Below, piece after piece: positions 1 to 6,211 of a stretch of 10,864 nucleotides of DNA. The DNA comes from Campylobacterales bacterium (GTDB taxonomy: Bacteria; Campylobacterota; Campylobacteria; Campylobacterales; Arcobacteraceae). The DNA is taken from contig JAMOPZ010000260.1 in the NCBI GenBank assembly GCA_027064245.1, forward strand, positions 1-10,864. Direction: 5' to 3'. The notes beneath the pieces are model-generated. The model ran no database searches. It was not told the origin of the DNA and saw nothing but the letters and a program-made list of their open reading frames with translations. The translations under genes were made by a program, and so were the position numbers. Position 1 is the first letter of the stretch. The number at the start of each line of letters is the position of its first letter.

Positions 1-550
1 TCACACCTAAAGGTTGTTTCCATTGATGAGCTATCTCATCCATCATAAAACCCATAGTAGCTGATAAAGATTGTTGTTGTAAAATAGTCTCTTTTCTTTT
101 AATCTCTCTTAAATCCATAAGTGTAATAATATACTCTACATCCTCCATCTTTTCTATTTTTATTGATTGCAATAGTATTGGAAAAAGGTTTTTATCTACA
201 TCATAAATCTTCATTTCAAGTGGCTTAAGAGAATTTGAGTGTAAAGTGCTATTAAATAGATTATAATTATACTCATCCATCATTGTAGATATTGTTTGAC
301 CTAAAAGTTCTTGTTTATTTTTATAACCTAATTGATTTAAAGTAGATTTATTTACATCTATTATAGTAAACTTTTTATCAAGTAATACTATCATCTCCAT
401 AGAGATATCAAGTGTGGTTTGATATAATTTTATCGATTCTTCATACTCACTATCAGATATATATGCTCTTTCATTTAATTCTAGAATAGTATCACTTAAT
501 GATTCTATTTGGGCTTCTAATTCTTCTATTCTTTGATCTTTATCTATCAT
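1..550 (-). CDS. PAS-domain sensor histidine kinase, N-terminal part (cut by window start)
   Basis: My translation from the ATG at 550–548 gives 183 residues before the window ends. Residues about 1–45 are a charged, probably coiled-coil segment. Residues about 46–150 look like a PAS sensor domain (MIVLLDKKFTIIDVN, then QLGYKNKQELLGQ). Residues 171–181 (DEIAHQWKQPL) are a HisKA-type H-box with His175 as the expected phospho-acceptor. The catalytic ATPase domain lies outside the window. There is no membrane segment or signal peptide, so the kinase is probably cytosolic. The start shares one base with the stop of the ParA gene (TAATG), implying translational coupling. The response regulator two genes upstream is the obvious partner, which is inference. 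The signal sensed is unknown. The AHQW(R/K)QPL box is common in Campylobacterota kinases. Confidence 0.88.
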   Translation of the reverse strand, partial: MIDKDQRIEELEAQIESLSDTILELNERAYISDSEYEESIKLYQTTLDISMEMIVLLDKKFTIIDVNKSTLNQLGYKNKQELLGQTISTMMDEYNYNLFNSTLHSNSLKPLEMKIYDVDKNLFPILLQSIKIEKMEDVEYIITLMDLREIKRKETILQQQSLSATMGFMMDEIAHQWKQPLGV

Positions 551-1296
551 TATAATCTCTTTACAATTTGTTTAGCTAATTTTTCATAATCTTTACTACC
601 TCTATATCTTTTATCAAGATAAGATATAGGCTTTCCTTCTAAAAATGAAATTGAAAGTTTAATATCATTTCTAATAGGTTTTAAAACTCTTGATTTTCCC
701 ACTTTTTTTTCTATAAATTTTATCATATCTTGATGTTCGCTCATAGATTTATTATACATAGTAGGTAATATTCCTAATAACTCTAATTTTGGATTTACTT
801 TTGAAGCGGTTGTATAAAATATTTTTAAAAACTGATTAACCCCTATAAGACCTAAAAATTCTGTTTTTACAGGTACTATTGCATAGTCACTTATAGCTAA
901 TGCATTTGAAAGTAATATATCAGATGTAGGTGGAGTATCTATAATACATATATCAAATGTATCTTTTAATCTACTTCTACGAATAAGTCTTGCTAATTGT
1001 CTATCATCTTGTTTTATTTTATTTATAGGATAGTTTATAACAGCAGGCAATAAAAAAAGATTTTTAAAAGAGGTTTCATGTATAAGTTCATTTAGATTTT
1101 GTTTTGTTTCAAATGCTTTATGAATACCACTTTTAAAACTCTTTGCAAATCCAAGTCCATACTGTACATGACTTTGAGTATCAAGATCAATAATAAGTAC
1201 AGTATAACCCATCTGCCCCAACCAAGCAGATAAATTTACACTAGTAGTAGTTTTTCCTACACCACCTTTTCTATTTGTTATAAGTATTGTTTTCAT
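550..1296 (-). CDS. ParA/MinD-superfamily ATPase (orphan, within a two-component operon)
   Basis: This 248-residue protein has the deviant Walker A motif KGGVGKTT at 10–17 (signature Lys10, phosphate-binding Lys15), the A' motif DLDTQ at 37–41 and Walker B CIIDTPP at 117–123 with Asp120. There is no N-terminal helix-turn-helix, so it resembles small ParA or positioning ATPases (MinD/ParC/MipZ-like) rather than large plasmid ParA. Such proteins dimerise on ATP and bind DNA or membrane to position cargo. No MinD-type amphipathic C-terminal helix is obvious, although the tail (KLAKQIVKRL) is basic. The start overlaps the response regulator stop by four bases (ATGA), and the stop overlaps the kinase start by one base. 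No ParB or parS is visible. A role in placing a signalling or polar complex is inferred from these neighbours; the ATPase family is certain, the cargo is not. Confidence 0.93.
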   Translation of the reverse strand: MKTILITNRKGGVGKTTTSVNLSAWLGQMGYTVLIIDLDTQSHVQYGLGFAKSFKSGIHKAFETKQNLNELIHETSFKNLFLLPAVINYPINKIKQDDRQLARLIRRSRLKDTFDICIIDTPPTSDILLSNALAISDYAIVPVKTEFLGLIGVNQFLKIFYTTASKVNPKLELLGILPTMYNKSMSEHQDMIKFIEKKVGKSRVLKPIRNDIKLSISFLEGKPISYLDKRYRGSKDYEKLAKQIVKRL

Positions 1297-1679
1297 TTAT
1301 TTTTAAAAAATTTATCCAACTCTATAAAAATTGTTTTTTTATTGTATGGTTTTATTACCCAAGATGAAGCACCTTTTTTTGTAAGAATATCTTCATAATT
1401 ATCTTCCCATAATGCAGTAGTTACACAAATATACGGATATTTTATATCATATGATTTTAAAAAATCTAAAAACTCAAATCCATCAACCTTTGGCATAACA
1501 ATATCTAAAAATAATATATCATAAGTTTTCTTTTGCACCATATCAAGAGCAATTTGACCGTTAGGGGCTATATCTACTGTAAAATCAACATCTTCTTCAG
1601 TTAGAAAATATTTATTTATATAATTCTTTAATATTGTATAGGTTGTTCTGTTGTCTTCGGCAATCAAGATATTTATCAT
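1293..1679 (-). CDS. single-domain CheY-like response regulator
   Basis: This 128-residue protein consists only of a receiver domain. The acidic pocket is Glu8-Asp9, the phospho-acceptor is Asp59 in DILFLDIVMPKVDG (54–67), the switch Thr is 87 or 88 (VTT), and the conserved Lys110 lies in VIKP. There is no DNA-binding or enzymatic output domain, so it probably acts through protein contact, as CheY or Spo0F do. It is the first gene of a unit with the ParA ATPase and the PAS histidine kinase. The ATG at 1679–1677 has a good ribosome binding site (AGGA, six bases upstream). Its stop overlaps the ATPase start, implying fixed stoichiometry. A plausible reading is that the kinase phosphorylates this receiver, which then controls the ATPase, but the sequence does not prove this. 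Confidence 0.93.
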   Translation of the reverse strand: MINILIAEDNRTTYTILKNYINKYFLTEEDVDFTVDIAPNGQIALDMVQKKTYDILFLDIVMPKVDGFEFLDFLKSYDIKYPYICVTTALWEDNYEDILTKKGASSWVIKPYNKKTIFIELDKFFKNK

Positions 1680-1798
1680 ACAAATTCCTAGTTTAAAAAT
1701 TTATTATAAGTTATTATAACTAATTTTTCCTTATTAGAAGATTTTATAAAATATTTTTTCTCTAATTTTATCATATCGCCAAATCCAACTATTTTTGA
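1680..1798 (-). promoter_or_regulatory. intergenic region with promoter candidates for the receiver–ParA–kinase unit
   Basis: Read on the minus strand, this 119-base gap holds two perfect TATAAT hexamers, at 1708–1703 and 1718–1713, inside a near-perfect 10-base direct repeat (1701–1720). They lie 24–39 bases before the response regulator ATG. An AGGA ribosome binding site is at 1689–1686. No clear −35 box is seen, which is normal for sigma-70 promoters in Campylobacterota. I see no GC-rich hairpin that would end transcription from the arginine kinase gene, so readthrough is possible. A 28-codon open frame also runs through the gap (see findings). Confidence 0.5.
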
Positions 1799-2839
1799 TT
1801 AAGATAAACTTACTAATTCTTGCTCAGCTTTTATAAGTGCAACTACACCATCATACATATCTTGTACACATTGCACCTCAGTAACACCTAATCTTCTTTT
1901 ATTTGATATATCATAAATCCCACCAACACTTTTTGAGTGTTCACCATCTATTCCTCTTATTTGTACATTATATTTATCTGCAATTTCTTGAAATTTATCC
2001 ATATTTTTACCAAGATTTGGCACTTTTATATGTACACTAGCTCTCATAGCCGTTCCAAGGTTTGTAGGGCAACTTGTGATATAACCTAGATGATCATTAT
2101 AAGCAAACTTTACTTTTGATTGTAAAAGTTTTACAGCTTTGCTTAGTCTTGTAAATACCTCTTTTATATCACCACCATTTTGCATAGATATAATTCGAAG
2201 TTCATCCTCTTCATTTATCCATACTAAAAATGTTTTATCATTGTTATGATAAATTCCTCTTCCATTTGGCCAATCTCTATTTAATCCTGCAGTTTCAAGA
2301 AATCTATCTCCAGCTTTAAATAAAAAATGATCTTTTATCAAAGATTCACTCTCTTGTTTACTCATATTATTTAAAGGGTAGTATTTACCACTTAACTCAT
2401 CTGTAAAAGTTAAAAGTGTCGAAGATATATCTTGTTCTATTTTATTTCGTTGTTCACTTGATATTGCAGTTCCTAGTGGAATATCTTTTATGTTTCTTCC
2501 TACTCTAATTCTAGTTGATATTATATATTTATTTTCAGGATCTGGATTTGGTGCATTTAGATCATCTGGGTTAAAATTACTTTTATGCTTATTTGTAGAT
2601 TTAAAACCATGATATTCCTCTATAATTGGGTCAAATAGCTCTTTAAAAGTTGTATATGATTCTTCATCTCCTACATAAGCCCCTATTCCACTATCTGGGT
2701 TTTGTACACCTGAGTTTATTGCTTGTGCTAAAGTATAACCATTTGCAGTAGTTCTATCTTTTAATTTTTCAAAAACCTCTGGTGTTAAATATTTTGCCAA
2801 TAGCGACTTTGAGTTTTTTAATTCTTTTGGGTAGTTCAT
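1799..2839 (-). CDS. arginine kinase (ATP:guanido phosphotransferase)
   Basis: This 346-residue protein is a full-length phosphagen kinase, making phosphoarginine from ATP and arginine reversibly as an energy buffer in the cytosol. Against the Limulus enzyme as I remember it, key residues align at a constant offset of 14: catalytic Glu211 in INEED (Glu225), Cys257 in CPTNLGT (Cys271) and Glu300 in GEHS (Glu314). The nucleotide-binding arginines are 110, 112, 215, 266 and 295. The N-terminal guanidino-specificity loop DSGIGAY (49–55) keeps the short arginine-kinase form with Tyr55 (Tyr68). The N-terminal domain is present, unlike in the protein-arginine kinase McsB. The flexible loop reads RGIDGEHSKS where animal enzymes have RGTRGEHTES. 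The ATG has an AGGAA site. It lies 37 bases after the coiled-coil gene and base usage matches its neighbours. Enzyme class is near certain; substrate is inferred. Confidence 0.95.
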   Translation of the reverse strand: MNYPKELKNSKSLLAKYLTPEVFEKLKDRTTANGYTLAQAINSGVQNPDSGIGAYVGDEESYTTFKELFDPIIEEYHGFKSTNKHKSNFNPDDLNAPNPDPENKYIISTRIRVGRNIKDIPLGTAISSEQRNKIEQDISSTLLTFTDELSGKYYPLNNMSKQESESLIKDHFLFKAGDRFLETAGLNRDWPNGRGIYHNNDKTFLVWINEEDELRIISMQNGGDIKEVFTRLSKAVKLLQSKVKFAYNDHLGYITSCPTNLGTAMRASVHIKVPNLGKNMDKFQEIADKYNVQIRGIDGEHSKSVGGIYDISNKRRLGVTEVQCVQDMYDGVVALIKAEQELVSLS

Positions 2840-2876
2840 TTTATTTCCTTATAATTATTGAAGATTGATTGTTTTA

Positions 2877-3617
2877 TTAAAATCCTAAACTTTTTCTTAA
2901 TAGATCTTCTTCTGATTCTCTTATATTATCATCTTCAATAATATCCATTTTAGTATTATTTTGCTTAGATTCTTTTAATTTTTGTTCCAATTTTTCTAAA
3001 GCTGGATTATTTAACTCTTTTGAAAAATTATAATCCTCAAATCTAGTACCTATATGCTTACTTAAATGCCTATACTCTTCACGCTTTAAAAGTTCATCTT
3101 TATGAATATTTGATTCTTTTAAAGATTTTATCTGTTTTTTTAAAATACTATTATCATATCGTAAAGCTTCTATATCTGTATTGTTTATCTCAATAATATT
3201 TTTTAGATGTTCATTGCTACTTTGAAGATCTTTTATTCTTATATCTTTTTGTTTACTCTCTTCACTTATAGTATATATTTTTTCCTCTAAAGAGTGTATT
3301 ACTGAATCGTTTCGTGACTGAATTAGCTTTTCTGTTTGTCTTTTTATATTTTCAATATTTTTAAGCTCTATATCTTTTTCTTGAATAGTTTGTTTAAGTT
3401 CATGTTGAGTTTCATAAAGTATTTTTATCTGTTTTTTTAATTTTTCATTCTCATCTGTAATAGATTCAAACTCATATTTATTTGTTGTAATACTCTCTTT
3501 TAAATACTCATTATCCTTTTGAAGATGCATATTTTTTGCATCTTTTTCAGTAATAATTTTATGTAGTTCATTTAAAGAACTTTCTATTAAAAGAATATGA
3601 CTATTTTTTATCTCCAT
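2877..3617 (-). CDS. coiled-coil protein of unknown function
   Basis: I do not recognise this 246-residue protein. Residues about 5–185 and again about 205–225 are rich in Lys, Glu, Asn, Ile and Leu with heptad-like spacing, predicting a long, mostly continuous coiled coil. There is no signal peptide, membrane segment, cysteine cluster or catalytic motif. The C-terminal third carries a less regular segment (RHLSKHIGTRFEDYNFSKELNNPALEKLE, in two parts around 182–210) and ends in an acidic stretch before RKSLGF. It starts 11 bases after the trpE stop without a visible Shine–Dalgarno sequence, so translation may depend on coupling to trpE. The arginine kinase gene follows after 37 bases. A scaffold or filament role is possible but unsupported, and a link with either neighbour is only positional. 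Confidence 0.75.
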   Translation of the reverse strand: MEIKNSHILLIESSLNELHKIITEKDAKNMHLQKDNEYLKESITTNKYEFESITDENEKLKKQIKILYETQHELKQTIQEKDIELKNIENIKRQTEKLIQSRNDSVIHSLEEKIYTISEESKQKDIRIKDLQSSNEHLKNIIEINNTDIEALRYDNSILKKQIKSLKESNIHKDELLKREEYRHLSKHIGTRFEDYNFSKELNNPALEKLEQKLKESKQNNTKMDIIEDDNIRESEEDLLRKSLGF

Positions 3618-3628
3618 TTTTTATTTAA

Positions 3629-5044
3629 CTAAATTTTAGTCAAATCCTCCAAGGTAGCTACATTTGCAGCCAATTTATTTTTTACCTCTAAATACTCTAA
3701 TTCATCTATGCTATCTGCTACTATTCCAGCTCCTGCTTGAAAAATAATAGTATCATCTTTTATAAGAGAAGTTCTTATTGTAATAGCACTATCCATATCT
3801 CCATCAAATCCAAAATATGCTACAGAACCACTATAAAAACCTCGTTTTAGTTGCTCAAATTGAGCTATTAACTCCATAGCCCGTATTTTAGGTGCACCTG
3901 TCATAGTTCCAGCTGTAAAAGTAGAAGCAAAAAGATCAAACATATCATATTTTTCATCAAGAGTTGCTTCTACATCAGAAACTAGATGCATAACATGAGA
4001 ATATTTTTCTACTCTCATTTTATCTGTTACTTTTACAGATCCTGCACTTGCTACTCTACTAACATCATTTCTACCAAGATCTATAAGCATCACATGCTCT
4101 GCTATCTCTTTTGGATCATTGCGTAATTCTTTTTCCATAGCATTATCTTTAGCTATAGTTTTACCTCTTTTTCTTGTACCTGCTATTGGTCTTAAAAGTA
4201 TTTTATTATCTGTTAATCTTACCATCACTTCAGGAGAGCTTCCTGCTATACAAAAATCTTCATATTCCAATAAAAAAAGATAAGGTGATGGATTTTTAGA
4301 TCGTAACATTCTATAAAAACTTAAATTATCTATTTTAACTTTTTGAATATATCTGTTTGTCATTAATATTTGAAATACATCTCCAGATTCTATCATCTGT
4401 TTTGATCTTTTAATCATGTCAAAAAATTTCTCTTTTGTATGTACAAATCTACCATCTTCTAAAATAGTAGCCTTTTTAAGATCACTATAACTATAAGTTT
4501 CTTTTAAAGCATGTTCTATATCTACAATATATCTTTGCATAGTATCCATAGAAGTAATAATTGTAAATTGTGAACTCTTATGAGAATAAACAAGAACAAT
4601 CTTTGGTCTTATAAGATCACAATTAGGTATATTGATATCATCTTCTAAATGATCCATATATTGTTTTAAGACAGGTTCAAAAGTAGATACCATATCATAC
4701 CCCATATTACCTATAAAACCATCAATTAGCCCTATTCCTAACTCTTCACCTTTTTGTTTATAAAAAGATTTATCTATATTTTTATAATACTCTTTTAAAA
4801 AAACGAAAGGATTATCATCTATTTGTATTATTTCACCTTGTTCATTTTTATAAAAACTTTTATTATCTTTATTCCAAACTCGCTCACGATCTCCTACAAA
4901 AATATAACTAAAATTACCATCATCACTATTTACAACTGATTCAAATAAAAAAGTTATCTCATTGGTAAAGATCTCTTTCACCTTTTGGTATATTGATACA
5001 GGAGTAAATTGATCTAAAAATATCTGTTTTGTATAAAAATTCAT
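3629..5044 (-). CDS. trpE: anthranilate synthase component I
   Basis: The 471-residue product belongs to the chorismate-utilising family and would convert chorismate plus ammonia (from a TrpG amidotransferase) to anthranilate, the first step of tryptophan synthesis. The signature PIAGT (286–290) has Ala where the PabB type has Lys, favouring TrpE over aminodeoxychorismate synthase. Other family motifs are the AEHVML helix (315–320), DLGRNDVSR (322–330), GTMTGAPKIRA (379–389), AGAGIVADS (437–445) and the Mg-binding ELEYLEVKNKL (448–458). FLFES (33–37) matches the LLES motif of the tryptophan feedback site. It is somewhat shorter than many TrpE proteins. No trpG or trpD is adjacent, so the glutaminase partner must lie elsewhere. 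The start is set by an AAGG site overlapping the stop of the SPOR gene, nine bases upstream. No trp leader peptide is visible. Confidence 0.9.
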   Translation of the reverse strand: MNFYTKQIFLDQFTPVSIYQKVKEIFTNEITFLFESVVNSDDGNFSYIFVGDRERVWNKDNKSFYKNEQGEIIQIDDNPFVFLKEYYKNIDKSFYKQKGEELGIGLIDGFIGNMGYDMVSTFEPVLKQYMDHLEDDINIPNCDLIRPKIVLVYSHKSSQFTIITSMDTMQRYIVDIEHALKETYSYSDLKKATILEDGRFVHTKEKFFDMIKRSKQMIESGDVFQILMTNRYIQKVKIDNLSFYRMLRSKNPSPYLFLLEYEDFCIAGSSPEVMVRLTDNKILLRPIAGTRKRGKTIAKDNAMEKELRNDPKEIAEHVMLIDLGRNDVSRVASAGSVKVTDKMRVEKYSHVMHLVSDVEATLDEKYDMFDLFASTFTAGTMTGAPKIRAMELIAQFEQLKRGFYSGSVAYFGFDGDMDSAITIRTSLIKDDTIIFQAGAGIVADSIDELEYLEVKNKLAANVATLEDLTKI

Positions 5045-5053
5045 AATCTAACC

Positions 5054-6052
5054 TTAAAATTTTAAAATATATGCATATTTATTATTAAATACTTTTTTTA
5101 CATTGTTTAATACTTTTTTTGCATGTGCTTTTGTAGGATATGCACCTATTAAAATTTTATTGTATTTTTTCCCTTTTATTGTTATATTATAAAGAGCATA
5201 GTTATAACCTTTTTTCTTGATATTTAACAGATATCTAGAAGATGGTTTTTTTGTTAATGCAGCAATTTGTATATAATACCCACTTAATTTTTTTGAGTAT
5301 TTTTTATCAAGATCTACTACCTTAGGTGATGGCACTACTATTTTTTTATGTGGTATTTGTTTTTGTATTGCTTTTTTTGTATATTTTTCTTTTTTTATTT
5401 TTTTATTTTTTTGTTCTTTATTTTGTTTACTAATATTAAATAGATCTTTTTGTTTTGGTTTAACTTTTTTTGGCTTTTGTATAACTACAGGGGAAACCTC
5501 TTTTATAGGTTCAGGTAGCTGTATCTCTTGTACTTTTTTTGGTTTTTTAGTTATTACTTTTTTCTCTTCTATTTTTGGTTTTTCAATATCTAATTTTTTC
5601 TTTTTTAAAATATCGGCTTCTTTTTGAATAACCTTTGCATAATCTTCATTATCTTCTATCTTATCTAAAATTTTTTCTTTCTCTATTTTTTGTACTGATG
5701 CTACCTTTGGAATATTATTTAATTTATCTTCTTGAGATTTATTCGAAACAATCCTTGTAACAACTATAGTAACTATAAAAACTATAACTATTATAAATCC
5801 TAAAAGGATAAATTTTTTTCTATCTATACCACTTTTTAGTTGTGGTAGAATCACATCTTGAAGTTGATCATTTTGTACTGTATCACTTTGAAGTGACATA
5901 TCATCATAAGGGGTAGATATAGTATCTGCTACATAAGTTTTATTAATAGATTGTACTTTTTCAGTATTTAATTTCTCTTTTTCTTGCTCTAATTTAGCTT
6001 TATCATGCTCTATATGAACATTTCTTAAAAAATCTTCACCATTAACTTTCAT
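5054..6052 (-). CDS. SPOR-domain single-pass inner membrane protein
   Basis: The 332-residue protein has an acidic/polar cytoplasmic N-terminus (1–78), one hydrophobic membrane helix (about 81–100), a long Lys/Pro-rich periplasmic linker (about 105–253) and a C-terminal SPOR domain (about 257–332: SGYYIQIAALTKKPSS, then YNKILIGAYPTKAHAKKVL). SPOR domains bind septal peptidoglycan stripped of stem peptides, so a role in cell division or envelope remodelling is likely. FtsN has the same architecture, but identity with FtsN cannot be claimed. The linker is strikingly basic. A SPOR membrane protein also lies downstream of glyA in Campylobacter jejuni (Cj0404, from memory). The ATG is preceded by AAGGGG at good spacing, 34 bases after the restored glyA stop. 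trpE follows after nine bases. Confidence 0.88.
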   Translation of the reverse strand: MKVNGEDFLRNVHIEHDKAKLEQEKEKLNTEKVQSINKTYVADTISTPYDDMSLQSDTVQNDQLQDVILPQLKSGIDRKKFILLGFIIVIVFIVTIVVTRIVSNKSQEDKLNNIPKVASVQKIEKEKILDKIEDNEDYAKVIQKEADILKKKKLDIEKPKIEEKKVITKKPKKVQEIQLPEPIKEVSPVVIQKPKKVKPKQKDLFNISKQNKEQKNKKIKKEKYTKKAIQKQIPHKKIVVPSPKVVDLDKKYSKKLSGYYIQIAALTKKPSSRYLLNIKKKGYNYALYNITIKGKKYNKILIGAYPTKAHAKKVLNNVKKVFNNKYAYILKF

Positions 6053-6086
6053 TTTTTCTACCCCTTGTATAATTTAATTAAAAAAC

Positions 6087-6211
6087 TTAATAAGTTGATT
6101 GTGTATAAACCACAAACTTATTTGCCAAAATTTTTAATTCTTCTTTAATTTTATTTTGAAGATCAGTATTGTTAATATCATCTAAAATATCTGCTATTTT
6201 ATTTGTTATTA
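6087..6211 (-). pseudogene. glyA: detached, out-of-frame C-terminus of glyA
   Basis: Just past the premature glyA stop, a different frame encodes about 40 residues that read like the normal end of serine hydroxymethyltransferase: ITNKIADILDDINN (codons from about 6211), then LQNKIKEELKILANKF, ending VVYTQSTY with a TAA at 6089–6087. Joining it to the main frame gives about 420 residues, the usual GlyA length. Removing two bases (an extra TA within the minus-strand run TTATAATAAC near 6214–6205) restores ELITNKIAD; adding one base restores a form one residue longer. No ribosome binding site or start codon makes this a separate gene. Sequencing or assembly error and true mutation cannot be told apart here. 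Confidence 0.85.

Noticed and set aside
550..1296. ParA as evidence of a plasmid or an origin-linked partition locus
   Set aside because: No parB, parS-like palindrome, replication initiator or DnaA-box cluster is visible, and the flanking genes are signalling and core metabolism.
1741..1771. Possible hairpin terminator after the arginine kinase gene
   Set aside because: The best pairing (ATAAAAT with ATTTTAT) is only A/T pairs with a loop of about 12 bases and no clean T-run, too weak to call.
3629..5044. Reading of trpE as pabB (aminodeoxychorismate synthase) or as isochorismate synthase
   Set aside because: The PIAGT signature has Ala instead of the PabB-type Lys, and the N-terminal LLES-like feedback motif supports anthranilate synthase.
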